Source: Clostridium sp. CAG:575 | GTDB lineage: Bacteria > Bacillota > Clostridia > TANB77 > CAG-508 | Direction: 5' to 3' | DNA length: 56,263 nt | Assembly (NCBI GenBank): GCA_000435535.1 | Contig: FR884564.1 | Span: 25,795-82,057 of the forward strand | Shown here: piece by piece, positions 7,537-17,130 of the stretch | Layout of the letters: each line of letters begins with the position of its first letter | Numbering within the stretch: the first letter of the stretch is position 1 | Translations under genes and position numbers: made by a program | Notes under the pieces: generated by a model | What the model saw: only the letters and a program-made list of their open reading frames with translations | Database searches by the model: none | Told to the model about the DNA's origin: nothing

Positions 7537-8010
7537 ATGTGTTTTAAATTTCAATGTATGAATTGTGTAGAAGATAAAGAATATTATGCAATTAAAGAAG
7601 GATATACTCATAGGCCAATACCAATTAGGAATAAACAAATTAGAATAGAAGAAACAAAAATGATTAAGGACAAAGATAAATATTTGCTGACATGCAAATG
7701 TCCTATTTGTGGAAAAGAAAATACAATAGAATTAGATGAAGGACAAAAAAATGCTTATCTTGTGTATACAACAGAATTTCAAAATTTTCAAAATAAAGAA
7801 GATGATCTAATAGCTCAGGAAACTCTAAAAGAAATTAGAGAATGTTGTTATGGTATTATAACAAGAGAAATGATAGAAAGGCTAAATAACAACTTAAACA
7901 AGCTTAAGAAAATAAAGGATATACAAGTTATAAATAAAAATATAGCTTCCTCATTAACAGGCAAAGAATTTATAGATATAATTGAATCCTTAATGGAAGA
8001 GATAAAATAG
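7537..8010 (+). CDS. Zinc-ribbon phage protein, 157 aa
   Basis: A 157-residue protein with CxxC near the N-terminus (CMNC) and CKCPICGKEN at about residues 51-60, consistent with zinc ribbons. The C-terminal half is helical. It is flanked by its own promoter and terminator, so it is probably a separately controlled gene between the early and late operons. Function unknown. Confidence 0.6.
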   Translation: MCFKFQCMNCVEDKEYYAIKEGYTHRPIPIRNKQIRIEETKMIKDKDKYLLTCKCPICGKENTIELDEGQKNAYLVYTTEFQNFQNKEDDLIAQETLKEIRECCYGIITREMIERLNNNLNKLKKIKDIQVINKNIASSLTGKEFIDIIESLMEEIK

Positions 8011-8020
8011 AAATAAAACA

Positions 8021-8046
8021 GAGAGCTTACAATAGTAGGCTCTTTT
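8021..8046 (+). terminator. Intrinsic terminator
   Basis: GAGAGCTTAC (8021-8030) pairs with GTAGGCTCT (8035-8043, one G-U), then TTT. The next start codon lies only 17 bp further. Confidence 0.7.
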
Positions 8047-8062
8047 ATAATGGAGAAAAGTT

Positions 8063-8344
8063 ATGAACATAAATAAAAACATAAACAAATTATTATATGC
8101 ATTATCTATAAAAGGACAAATATATAAAATAAATACTTTCCAATTTTATAGTGAAAAGAATTGTAAGTATTGTACTAAATATCAAATACTAAAAAAAGAA
8201 CAAGTAGAAATATATAACAAAGAAACAGATGAGTTTGAACTACAAGATAGATATAAAACGAAAGAAGAATGCTATAGTAAAGTAGATGTAATGAAATATC
8301 TAATAGAAGAATACAGAAAAGGAAGTGAGGCAGATGGAATATGA
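8063..8344 (+). CDS. Phage protein upstream of terminase, 93 aa
   Basis: A 93-residue protein with a CKYC pair in the middle and acidic helices. Unrecognised small proteins of this kind commonly precede the small terminase gene. It overlaps the next gene by a few bases. Confidence 0.6.
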   Translation: MNINKNINKLLYALSIKGQIYKINTFQFYSEKNCKYCTKYQILKKEQVEIYNKETDEFELQDRYKTKEECYSKVDVMKYLIEEYRKGSEADGI

Positions 8345-8744
8345 AAATATAGAAGAGGAATATAACGCATTAACAGAAATGCAAAAGAGATTTATTGATT
8401 ATTATATAGAAACTGCAAATGCAACAGAAGCTTGTAAAAAAGCTGGATATAAGGGAAAAAATCTTAATAGAATAGGTTCACAAAACTTGTCAAAACTAGA
8501 CAAATTTATAAAGATAAAACTTCAAGAAAAAGAAGACCAAAGAATTGCCTCACAGGATGAAGTATTACAGTACTTAACAAAAGTAATGCGAGGAGAAGAA
8601 AAAGACCAATTTGGATTAGATGCTTCATTACAAGATAGAACAAAATGTGCAGAACTACTTGGAAAAAGATATGGTACATTTAAAGAAAAAGTTGAAGTTA
8701 CTGGAAATATACCAGTGGTGATAACAGATGATATTACAGAATAA
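8334..8744 (+). CDS. terS: Terminase small subunit
   Basis: The 136-residue product has the Terminase_2-type N-terminus: a helix (MQKRFIDYYIETAN), then TEACKKAGYKG, which forms the DNA-binding helix-turn-helix, and an oligomerisation region behind it. It should recognise the packaging site and regulate the large subunit. ATG 8334 is chosen over GTG 8325 because the purine-rich GGAAGTGAGG is better spaced. The large subunit overlaps its 3' end by 17 bases, the standard arrangement. Confidence 0.88.
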   Translation: MEYENIEEEYNALTEMQKRFIDYYIETANATEACKKAGYKGKNLNRIGSQNLSKLDKFIKIKLQEKEDQRIASQDEVLQYLTKVMRGEEKDQFGLDASLQDRTKCAELLGKRYGTFKEKVEVTGNIPVVITDDITE

Positions 8745-10018
8745 AATAATAAACAAAAATACACAACAACAAGTAAATAACATATCATTGCAAAGTATAG
8801 TTGGAAAAGGCTATGCAGAATATTGGCATTGTAAATGTAGATATAGAGTATGCAAAGGCTCAAGAGCAAGTAAAAAGTCAAAAACAACAGCATTATGGAT
8901 AATAAGTAACATGATGAAATACAAAGAGGCTAATACACTTGTAATTAGAAAAACATTTAGAACATTAAAAGATAGTTGCTTTACAGAATTGAAATGGGCA
9001 ATACATAGATTACAAGTAGATAGTTTCTGGGAAATAAAAGAAAGCCCATTAGAAATGACATACAAACCTACAGGACAGAAAATATATTTCAGAGGATTAG
9101 ACGACCCATTAAAAGTAACATCAATATCAGTAGATATTGGTGTTTTATGTTGGTTATGGATTGAAGAAGCATACGAAATAACAAAAGAATCTGATTTTGA
9201 TGTAATAGATGAAAGTATAAGACGGAGAAGTACCAGAGGGATTATTTAAACAAATAACAATAACATTAAATCCTTGGAATGAACATCATTGGATTAAGAA
9301 AAGATTTTTTGATGTTAAAGATGATGATATATTAGCAATGACAACAAATTATCTTTGTAACGAGTGGCTAGATGAAGCAGATAAAAAAGTATTTGAAAGA
9401 ATGAAGAAAAATAATCCTAGAAGATATCAAGTTGCAGGATTAGGTAACTGGGGTATAGTTGATGGATTAGTATATGAAAATTGGAAAGAAGAAAAATTTG
9501 AATTAAATACAATAAGAAACTTAGATAGTGCTTTTGGGTTAGACTTTGGTTATACAAACGACCCGACAGCACTATTTTGTGGTGCAATAGATTTAAAAAA
9601 CAAAAAGATTTATGTATATGATGAAATATATCAAAAAGGAATGAGTAACAAAGCAATATATAACCAAATAAATCAAATGGGCTATTCAAAAGAAAAGATA
9701 ACGGCAGATAGTGCAGAACCAAAGTCAATAGATGAATTAAGAGGATTAGGATTAAGACATATTACAGGTGCATTAAAAGGAAAAGACAGTATAAACAATG
9801 GTATTCAATTTATACAAGACTTTGAAATAATAATACATCCTAGATGTGTAAATTTTATAACAGAAATAAGTAATTATACTTGGGACGAGGACAAGTTTGG
9901 AAACAAGATAAATAGACCAATAGATGATTTTAACCATTTGATGGATGCAATGAGATATGCAGTAGAAAAATACATAAATCAGAAGAAATTACAATTTGGT
10001 TATATAAAACCAATATAG
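8728..10018 (+). CDS. terL: Terminase large subunit, +1 frameshift at CGG
   Basis: One 429-residue PBSX-type (Terminase_3) packaging ATPase-nuclease emerges only if the frame changes once. The zero frame ends at 9249. At 9223-9225 the codon after SIR is CGG; dropping the C gives GEVPEGLFKQITITLNPWNE, the expected continuation. The ATPase half has the Walker A region CKGSRASKKSKT (about residues 49-60) and Walker B WLWIEEAYE. The nuclease half, fully in the +1 frame, holds GLDFGYTNDP, DSAEPKS and DFNHLMDAMRYA with the catalytic aspartates. Packaging is essential, so the intact +1 half argues that the shift is used rather than that the gene is dead. Confidence 0.93.
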
Positions 10019-10029
10019 GAGGAAACAAA

Positions 10030-11646
10030 ATGATACAATGGAATCCAAAAACATTAGAAAATGAAAATAGTGTAGCACAAATATTAATGTTAGCAGATAA
10101 AGAATGGAATGCAAGAAAACAATTATATGAAAGAATAAGAAGAAAGACAGATAATTCTGAACTAGTAAGTATAAATGATGAAAAAATAAAAGTAGCATTT
10201 GAAAATTATATAAATTCAATGGTAACAGGATATTTTGCAGGAAAAGCACCAGTATATGATGTTGAAAAAATATCAGACCCAACAAAATTAAATATAATCA
10301 AAAAATTGCTTAATAAAGTCTTTAATACAGATGCAAACAAGGATGAAGAATTAAAAGTATTAATAGATTATATAAGTAAATACAACGATGATGGAACAGA
10401 ATATTTTGATTTAGCATTTGATTATTTTGGAATGAGAGGATGCTATGAAGTATTATACGAAAATGAAGATAATGAAATAGTATATACTAAGCAAAGTGCA
10501 TTAAATACAATAGGAATATTTGATTATTCAACACCAGTAAAACAAATAGGACAATTAAGAAAATGGACTGAAAGAGATAAAAATGGTGCAGACATAACAA
10601 TAGTAGAATTAACAACGATAAATGGCAAAAGATACTATTCACCAACACCAAATGATTATGCAAAATTACAAGAAGATAAACAAAAATTTGAAAAAAGTAA
10701 ATGGAATATGCTTCCTTGCATAGCAATAGAAAATGAAATGGGATTATCAAGCTTTGAATTGGTAGTCTCTTTAATTTGTGCTTATGAAAGAGTAGTACAA
10801 AATAGTAGAAATACATTTCAATATAATGATGATGCAAAATTAAAGATAACAGGTTTTACGCCACAAAATGATTTAATGACCACAAAATTAGATGACAAAG
10901 GCGAACCAGAATTAGATGAAAATGGACAACCCAAACAAGTGGTTAATAAAGCAAGAGAAGAAGAAGACAAAGCACTATTGAAAATGCAAGTATTTTATAC
11001 ACCAGATAATTCAGGTGATATAGCATGGGTTGAAAAATCAGTACAAGATACAGCACTAGAAAATCATAAAAAGACATTAATAGACTTAATAGCGATGATA
11101 AGTGGAGTGCCAAACATAACAGACTTAGGATTTACAAATGCAGATAATGCAAGTGCATTAGATAGAAAATTCTTTGCATTAGAACAAATGATAACAGATG
11201 CAGACAAACATTTTAAACAAGCAATATTGAGAAGATGGGAAACAATAATAGATAGAATAAATAAAAGAAAACATAAATCTTATGATTTTAGAAGTATAAA
11301 AATAGATTTACAAAGAAATCTACCAACTGACAAAGATACTGAAACGTCAAGAGCATTAAAATTAAGGGGACTATTAAGTGATGCATCAGTTATTGATATG
11401 TTGCCAGATGACCTAGACAGTAATTCAGAACTAGAAAAAATAGATAAACAAAATGAAGAAAACATTCAAAAAAATTTACAACAAATGCAAATGACGGGAC
11501 AAACAGGTGTAGAGCAAAATAAGAATGGAAATAAGCAAGACAACAAAATAACAGATTTGACAGAACAACAGAAAGTACAGAAATTAATGGCAGACAATAA
11601 GAAAGAACAAGAAAAAGCAGTTAATAAACAGATAAAAAAGGAGTAA
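10030..11646 (+). CDS. Portal protein (SPP1 gp6-like)
   Basis: A 538-residue protein of the SPP1 gp6 portal family. It should form the ring at the packaging vertex to which terminase docks. Family traits include the N-terminal RKQLYERIRRKT region, NYINSMVTGYFAGKAP, the middle VNKAREEEDKALLKMQ segment and a basic, glutamine-rich C-terminal tail that could bind DNA or scaffold. GGAGG precedes ATG 10030, and the gene lies directly after terminase. No in-frame CGG. Confidence 0.9.
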   Translation: MIQWNPKTLENENSVAQILMLADKEWNARKQLYERIRRKTDNSELVSINDEKIKVAFENYINSMVTGYFAGKAPVYDVEKISDPTKLNIIKKLLNKVFNTDANKDEELKVLIDYISKYNDDGTEYFDLAFDYFGMRGCYEVLYENEDNEIVYTKQSALNTIGIFDYSTPVKQIGQLRKWTERDKNGADITIVELTTINGKRYYSPTPNDYAKLQEDKQKFEKSKWNMLPCIAIENEMGLSSFELVVSLICAYERVVQNSRNTFQYNDDAKLKITGFTPQNDLMTTKLDDKGEPELDENGQPKQVVNKAREEEDKALLKMQVFYTPDNSGDIAWVEKSVQDTALENHKKTLIDLIAMISGVPNITDLGFTNADNASALDRKFFALEQMITDADKHFKQAILRRWETIIDRINKRKHKSYDFRSIKIDLQRNLPTDKDTETSRALKLRGLLSDASVIDMLPDDLDSNSELEKIDKQNEENIQKNLQQMQMTGQTGVEQNKNGNKQDNKITDLTEQQKVQKLMADNKKEQEKAVNKQIKKE

Positions 11647-11650
11647 AAAT

Positions 11651-11800
11651 ATGTTATTAATAAAAATTGAATGCATATCATTATTATCTTTTATGGCAGG
11701 AATAATGGAAGGATTTATACAAGAAATTACAGGGATAAATATATCAAGGTTTATATATATCATGCTTGGAATTTTTATTTGTTTAATATGGAAGGTATAG
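11651..11800 (+). CDS. Two-span membrane microprotein, 49 aa
   Basis: A 49-residue hydrophobic protein with two potential membrane segments (CISLLSFMAGIMEGF and FIYIMLGIFICLIW). A small hydrophobic protein of similar style also precedes the scaffold gene at 13942. Function unknown. Confidence 0.45.
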   Translation: MLLIKIECISLLSFMAGIMEGFIQEITGINISRFIYIMLGIFICLIWKV

Positions 11801-11804
11801 AAAT

Positions 11805-13440
11805 ATGAATATATGGAATTATCACGATGCAAAAATGCGAGAATTAAAACAACTATATAATAAAACATCAAAACAAACGCAAAATAGACTTCAAGAATTA
11901 CTAGATACATTTAATTTTACATCAGAAAATATATATAATATAGCAGATAATAAAACCAAAAAAAGAATAAATAATTACATAGAGCAATGGAAAGAACAAA
12001 AACTACTAACAGGTTATTTTAAAGTGTTAGCAAATAACATTTATGGAAGAACGCGAGTAAAGAATAGTGAAATATTAGAATTACTTATTTATAGTGCATA
12101 CATAGAAGAACAAAACAAATTAGAAGAGCAAGAAAAACAAATAATGTATGAAGATGCAAATTATTACTATGAAGAACGGACAAAAAGAAGTAAATAAAAA
12201 GAAAAAGCCATCAATATTAGCGATGGCTTTATTTCTTGCATTATTAGACCAACCAAATTACAGTGGCTTTAATTGGAAACAATATATTGAAGCAACAATG
12301 CAGTATAATGCACAACAAATATACAAACAAGCAATTCTCAATATGCAACAACAAAAAGACCTAGAAATCGATTCTAGTGAGTTTCAAACAATAATAAATA
12401 GACAAAATAATCAAAAACTTAATATAAATAATGACAAAATATCAGGTGCAGCAGATTTACAAATGATTAGCTTAAATAATCTAGCAAAAGTAGAAGGAAT
12501 AAAAGAAGTAACGGAAGATAATTCAAAAGTTAGATTTATTGCAGTAGAAGATAACAAAACAACTCTAATGTGTGATAGTTTAAATAATCAAGAGTTTTAT
12601 ATTAACAAAGAAAATGTATTTGATAGATATTATGGTGAGACACAAAAAGAATTAACAGTACAAAGAATTAGATGCAATGGATTAGTACTAGGCTTAAATC
12701 TCCCACCAATACAACATCACTTTCACTATTGTAGAAGTACAATTGTGTATAATTCTAATAATGAGCATATTGAGTTAGAAACAGAAAAACAATTTAATAT
12801 ATTTGATACAAAATTTGAAAAAGATATAAAAGAAAAATACAATATTAAAAAAATGAATACAAGGCATATAGATAAAGAAGTTTTAAAAGAATTATTAAAC
12901 AATATGAGTAGAGTATATAATGATTTTCCAAATATAAGAGGAAAGATTAAAGAAATAAAAGAAATAGACCATCCAAATGGTGGACTAGCAGTAGAATTAC
13001 AAAAAGATGGAACATATGTAATGTATATAAATAAAAATAAATTTTATAATGGTAAAGTTCCAAAACAATTATATGAAATGGATGTTAAGAAGCATTTTCA
13101 TCCTAATAACACAACTTATAAAGATATGTCAATACATGAAATAGGACATATAGCAGTAACAGAAATAATAAAAAAATTAAATCATAACAATAATAATGCA
13201 ATAGTTTTTGATAGCGAAAATAATATAACAGTAAATAAAATATTAAATAAAGCCTTGAATAAAATAGGCGTTAATGATATAAAAGAAAAAGATTTACTAA
13301 TAAGAAATATTTCAGGTTATGCTTATAAAAAACAAGGACAAGAAATAATAGCTGAAGCTTTTGCAGATTATTATGCTAATAAACAAAATGCTTCATTATT
13401 AAGCAAAAACATAATAGAAGTTATGAAAGGGATGATTTAA
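11805..13440 (+). CDS. Minor head protein (SPP1 gp7-like) with C-terminal zinc-peptidase-like domain, +1 frameshift at CGG
   Basis: The 544-residue product needs one +1 shift. The first 124 residues (zero frame, stop at 12195) are the helical N-terminus of an SPP1 gp7/Mu F-type minor head protein. Codon 125 is CGG (12177-12179) after YYYEE; skipping C gives GQKEVNKKKKPS, and the rest of the head morphogenesis domain follows, including DNKTTLMCDSLN and the LPPIQHHFH region. The C-terminal 180 residues are an addition: HEIGH at about residue 444 and AEAFADYY further on form an HExxH zincin-like signature. The protein may be a capsid-borne protease or just a structural zinc domain. The portal-to-scaffold position fits the gp7 role in early infection. 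Confidence 0.85.
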
Positions 13441-13441
13441 T

Positions 13442-13597
13442 ATGATGCCTATGGAACACCCTTGGACGGATTGGCAAATAGATACACTAGGAGAAGAAAA
13501 ACCATGGAAATGGAAAGAAAATACACCAAAGAAAATCATAGAAGAATATGAAGAATGGGAAAAATATTACAATGAAATGATGAGAATCAAATTTTAG
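13442..13597 (+). CDS. Tryptophan-rich microprotein, 51 aa
   Basis: A 51-residue soluble protein rich in Trp, Glu and Lys (PWTDWQ, PWKWKEN). Starts two bases after the minor head gene and ends at the terminator hairpin. Similar small acidic proteins accompany portal/minor-head genes in clostridial phages; role unknown. Confidence 0.5.
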   Translation: MMPMEHPWTDWQIDTLGEEKPWKWKENTPKKIIEEYEEWEKYYNEMMRIKF

Positions 13598-13624
13598 CAC
13601 TTACTTTAAAAAGTAGGTGCTTTT
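13597..13624 (+). terminator. Terminator hairpin inside the head operon
   Basis: GCACTTAC pairs with GTAGGTGC (one G-U) and is followed by TTTT. The next gene starts 19 bp later. It lies between essential head genes, so it must be leaky or antiterminated. Confidence 0.7.
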
Positions 13625-13642
13625 ATTATGGAGGGATAGTAA

Positions 13643-13918
13643 ATGTCAGATAAAGAAATTATTGAATACTTAAAGACAAATAAAGCTATTAGAGCAAATC
13701 TTCAAATAAGTGCAATTTTAAATATATTAGCAAGAGTAATGATACAAAAAGGATGGTTTACTGAAGAAGAATTTAATGAGGCGGTAGAAAAATCATTAGA
13801 CATCGTAGCTAAAGAAATAATTAATAAGATGTCATTAGAAGAGAGAAACACAATTGAATCACAAATAAAGATTTCAAAGAACGATTTATTCGGCTCATTG
13901 TTTAATAATATGATTTAA
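13643..13918 (+). CDS. Phage protein of unknown function, 91 aa
   Basis: A 91-residue helical protein with a GGAGG site, located between minor head protein and scaffold. No domain recognised. Confidence 0.6.
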   Translation: MSDKEIIEYLKTNKAIRANLQISAILNILARVMIQKGWFTEEEFNEAVEKSLDIVAKEIINKMSLEERNTIESQIKISKNDLFGSLFNNMI

Positions 13919-13941
13919 ATAAAATTAAAGGAGGATAAAAT

Positions 13942-14049
13942 ATGTATATAAATCCATTTTGGTGTGGAGTAATAGCCACAATATTAACAGAATTAACAGG
14001 AATAATAGGATATGCAATATATCTTAATGTTAAAGAAAAAAATAAATAA
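13942..14049 (+). CDS. Membrane microprotein, 35 aa
   Basis: AAAGGAGG precedes ATG 13942. The 35-residue product is one long hydrophobic span (FWCGVIATILTELTGIIGYA) with a lysine-rich tail. The strong ribosome binding site supports expression; function unknown. Confidence 0.5.
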   Translation: MYINPFWCGVIATILTELTGIIGYAIYLNVKEKNK

Positions 14050-14078
14050 GTTATTAATATTTTATAATTATAAATTTT

Positions 14079-14104
14079 TAGACGTAGACGTACGTCTATT
14101 TTTT
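14079..14104 (+). terminator. Terminator before the scaffold gene
   Basis: TAGACGTA (14079-14086), loop GACG, TACGTCTA (14091-14098) is a perfect 8-bp stem followed by six T. Another terminator inside the late operon, upstream of scaffold and capsid genes. Confidence 0.85.
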
Positions 14105-14194
14105 ATGCCTTTTTACTGATTGCAGGCTAAAAAGAACAACAGAATTTTTAATGTAACAATTTGGGCAAAAGAACAAATTGGGATAGGAGAAAAT

Positions 14195-14776
14195 ATGGAA
14201 GGCGAAAACCAAAATACAAATAACACAACTATTGATAATAACGGGGCAAATAACGCAACGGATAATAATCAAACACAGACTTTTGATGATGTTTTATCCA
14301 ACAAAGAATATCAAGCAGAATTTGATAGAAGAGTTCAAAAAGCAATTCAAACACATGAAACAAAATTAAAAGAACAATGGAAATTAGAACAAGATACACA
14401 AAAGTCAGAAGCAGAAAAATTAGCTCAAATGAACGAAACACAAAAACTTCAATATCAATTGAAGAAACAAGAAGAAGCAAACCAAGAAATTCAAAGAAAG
14501 TTAAATGCTAGAGATTTAAAAGATGAAGCTTTAAAAATAGCAACAACACAAGATACAGCATTTGACCCAGAATTTTTAAATCTTTTTGATTATGAAAACA
14601 TGACAGCAGAGCAATTACAAGACAAAACAAAGCTTATAAAGTCAATTCAAGACAGAATTGTAGAAAAAGCAGTAAATGAGTGGTCAAAAGAAAAACCACC
14701 ATACAATCCAGACCCATCTGGTAATAAGTCAAGTGCTGATGAAGCAATAAGAAAGGCAATGGGATTAATTAAATAG
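14195..14776 (+). CDS. Capsid scaffold protein (DUF4355-like)
   Basis: ATG 14195 with ATAGGAG upstream is the likely start; the frame extends further up without a site. The 193-residue protein has a low-complexity Asn/Thr-rich N-terminus, a coiled-coil middle (about residues 50-125) and the conserved C-terminal helix region, as in DUF4355 scaffolds that direct HK97-fold capsid assembly. It lies immediately before the major capsid gene. Confidence 0.85.
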   Translation: MEGENQNTNNTTIDNNGANNATDNNQTQTFDDVLSNKEYQAEFDRRVQKAIQTHETKLKEQWKLEQDTQKSEAEKLAQMNETQKLQYQLKKQEEANQEIQRKLNARDLKDEALKIATTQDTAFDPEFLNLFDYENMTAEQLQDKTKLIKSIQDRIVEKAVNEWSKEKPPYNPDPSGNKSSADEAIRKAMGLIK

Positions 14777-14788
14777 GAGGATTAAAAA

Positions 14789-15775
14789 ATGAATAATATT
14801 GAAATATCAACAATATACTTACCAAAATTAGATGAGGTGTATAAAAACGAAGCAAAAACATCTATATTAGATGGAGATGAAACAACAGTACAAAAAGGAT
14901 TAAATGGAGAAATCAAAGTTGCTAAACTAGATATGGACGGTTTAGGAGATTTTTCAAGAAATGATGGATATACAAAGGGGTCAACAACTTTCAAATGGGA
15001 AACAGTAAAATATGATAAAGAAAGAAGTCAAGATTTAAGAATTGACAGATTAGATAATCAAGAAGCATTAGGATTACCATTTGCAAAATTATCAGGAGAA
15101 TTTGTAAGAACAAAAGTAGTTCCAGAAACAGATGCTGCAAGAATTGCAAAAATAGCAGGTGTAGAAGGAATATCAACAAAGAAAGAAACAATTTCTGATG
15201 GTGCAGGAGTTGTAACAGCATTAAGAGCTTGTACAAATAAAATGGACGAAGACGAGGTTTCAACTGAAAATAGAATTTTATTTATAACACCAACACTAAA
15301 GGGAATGATAGATGATTTAGATACAACTAAATCAAAGAAAGTTTTAGAAAGATTTTCAACAATAATTGAAGTACCACAAACAAGAATGTACACAGCTGTA
15401 ACATTAAATAATGGAAAAGAAAACTATGGATACCAAAAAGCAAAAGATACATATATTAAGTCAAAAGATACAGCTGTAGTATCAGGAAAGACATATTACA
15501 CAGAAAGTTCTGGAACTTATTCAAAAGTAACTTCACCAACAGGAAATCCATCAACATCAGACTACTATGAATTAATAGAAGGTGGAAAAGAAATTAACTT
15601 CTTATGTGTTGAAAAATCTGCAGTTGTTACAGCTATGGACCAATTTATTAAATACTTCACACCAGATGAAGACCAAAATGGAGATAGCAATGTATTCAAA
15701 TACAGAAACAATAACTTATATGGACACGTATATGAGAATAAATTAGCTGGTGTATACTGTTCATACGAAGGATAG
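14789..15775 (+). CDS. Major capsid protein with inserted surface domain
   Basis: A 328-residue HK97-fold capsid protein of the type following DUF4355 scaffolds. The core matches capsid features such as the E-loop-like region GYTKGSTTFKWETVKYDKER, the helix starting RTKVVPETDAARIAKIA and the ending DHVYENKLAGVYCS-like strand. About residues 217-266 form an extra Tyr/Thr/Ser-rich segment (SGKTYYTESSGTYSKV) of the kind found as an add-on in capsid and tail proteins of gut phages; it probably sits on the capsid surface. Strong GGAGG site, spacing 12 bp after the scaffold. Confidence 0.85.
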   Translation: MNNIEISTIYLPKLDEVYKNEAKTSILDGDETTVQKGLNGEIKVAKLDMDGLGDFSRNDGYTKGSTTFKWETVKYDKERSQDLRIDRLDNQEALGLPFAKLSGEFVRTKVVPETDAARIAKIAGVEGISTKKETISDGAGVVTALRACTNKMDEDEVSTENRILFITPTLKGMIDDLDTTKSKKVLERFSTIIEVPQTRMYTAVTLNNGKENYGYQKAKDTYIKSKDTAVVSGKTYYTESSGTYSKVTSPTGNPSTSDYYELIEGGKEINFLCVEKSAVVTAMDQFIKYFTPDEDQNGDSNVFKYRNNNLYGHVYENKLAGVYCSYEG

Positions 15776-15786
15776 GAGGTAGTGAA

Positions 15787-15945
15787 ATGTCAACATTTAT
15801 AGGATTGAAGATAAATAAAATAGAAAAAGAAACTAAAAAAGAGCTAACAGTTGAAGAAATAAAAGCAATTCTAACTGAAAAAGAAATTGCTTTTGATGGA
15901 ATAACTAAAAAGAAAGATTTACAGGCTCTTTTACCACAAGAATAA
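15787..15945 (+). CDS. HeH/SAP-like small phage protein, 52 aa
   Basis: The 52-residue product ends in a HeH/LEM-like motif (ELTVEEIKAILTEKEI...KKKDLQALL), a small helix-extended-loop-helix fold seen in capsid-adjacent phage proteins and some DNA-binding proteins. Good AGGAGGT site. Its role is probably head decoration or DNA contact, but this is inference. Confidence 0.65.
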   Translation: MSTFIGLKINKIEKETKKELTVEEIKAILTEKEIAFDGITKKKDLQALLPQE

Positions 15946-15962
15946 ACAAGGGGGCAATAGAA

Positions 15963-16268
15963 ATGGCAGAAACTAACAATATAGATAAAATAATAGCAGA
16001 TTTATCATCTAATTATAAAGATGATGAAGAAGTCTTAAATGAAATATTTGAGGAAGTAAGTTCTATTGCCTCTGATATTTCTAATAGACAAAAAGATGAT
16101 GAAAAATTATTTCCATATATCAAGAAAGCAACAAAAGCAGTATATCTTTCAAGAGGAGCAGAAGGCTTAGCAAGTCGTAATGAAGGCTCTATTTCAACAT
16201 CATTTGAAGATATTATAGATAAATTAAGAAATGACATTATAAAATCTGGATTAAGGAGGATTAAATAA
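15963..16268 (+). CDS. Head-tail connector protein
   Basis: The 101-residue helical protein has the size, position and style of head-tail connector (adaptor) proteins of the YqbG/gp15 type that bind below the portal. Hydrophobic pattern ISNRQKDDEKLFPYIKKATK is typical. It abuts the next gene by one base. Confidence 0.75.
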   Translation: MAETNNIDKIIADLSSNYKDDEEVLNEIFEEVSSIASDISNRQKDDEKLFPYIKKATKAVYLSRGAEGLASRNEGSISTSFEDIIDKLRNDIIKSGLRRIK

Positions 16269-16594
16269 TGTTATTACGAGATTTAACAAAAGTATATATA
16301 TCAGAATATGAAGAAATAGAAGACCACGGAGAACCAGAAAAAGTATGGAAATATAAGGAAATAGCTTGGTTAAATATGCAACAAGATGTAAATAAACTAG
16401 ATAGGAAGTCTACTGGGGAAGTTGATTATAGTACATATAAAGGTCGTACGACTAGAGATTATGATATACAAAAAGGTAATGGAATATCATTTGAAGATAT
16501 CTCAAAATTAGAGAAGTTTATTCCGGAGTATAGAGTACTGGACAAAAATAAAATAGGAAGTACTTATGTATATAGAATGGAGAAAATACAATGA
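16268..16594 (+). CDS. Head closure (stopper) protein
   Basis: A 108-residue beta-rich protein at the head-closure position, behind the connector and before the gp10-like protein. Family assignment is based on size, order and the YKGRTTRDYDIQKGNGIS strand pattern typical of stopper proteins. Coupled to the next gene by ATGA overlap. Confidence 0.7.
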   Translation: MLLRDLTKVYISEYEEIEDHGEPEKVWKYKEIAWLNMQQDVNKLDRKSTGEVDYSTYKGRTTRDYDIQKGNGISFEDISKLEKFIPEYRVLDKNKIGSTYVYRMEKIQ

Positions 16595-17130
16595 TAAATT
16601 TCAATTGTAATATAAAAGTAAAACATAATTTTAAAAATATAGATGCTATAATTCAAAAATTACCACAAACTGCAAAAATAATAACAGAAGATGTATTAAA
16701 AAACATTAGAGGTTATGCTATAAGGTTGGAAAAAGGAAATAATGAAGAAGGCATATTAGTTGAAATGATTGATATGTCTACTAAAGAAGTAAAGGGAAAA
16801 GTTTATGCTGATCCTTCTAAATTTATGAGTAATGGGGTTTCATATTTGTTTTTTGAATATTTTGGGACAGGTGCTAATGCTGAGATGGAACATGTAGGAA
16901 AATCAAAACACTTTTTAGAGAGTGGTTATACAGAATGGTTTATTCCAGTAAGTAAAGTTGAAAAAACATTGCCTTACCCAGTTGTAAATATTCAAGGAAT
17001 GGATTTTTATATTGCTCATGGAAGTAAGGCCAACCACTTTATGGCTGATGCAAGTTTTAAAAGTAGAAATGAAAATACAGAAATAGTTAAGAAAAAATTA
17101 GATGAGATATTAAAGGAGGTATGCAAATGA
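16591..17130 (+). CDS. HK97 gp10-like minor tail/neck protein
   Basis: A 179-residue protein of the HK97 gp10 family by position and layout: it follows the stopper and precedes the tail terminator, with an N-terminal helix and a beta-rich domain. Members join the head-proximal tail end. GGSK-type loop and C-terminal helix visible; exact function inferred. Confidence 0.7.
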   Translation: MINFNCNIKVKHNFKNIDAIIQKLPQTAKIITEDVLKNIRGYAIRLEKGNNEEGILVEMIDMSTKEVKGKVYADPSKFMSNGVSYLFFEYFGTGANAEMEHVGKSKHFLESGYTEWFIPVSKVEKTLPYPVVNIQGMDFYIAHGSKANHFMADASFKSRNENTEIVKKKLDEILKEVCK

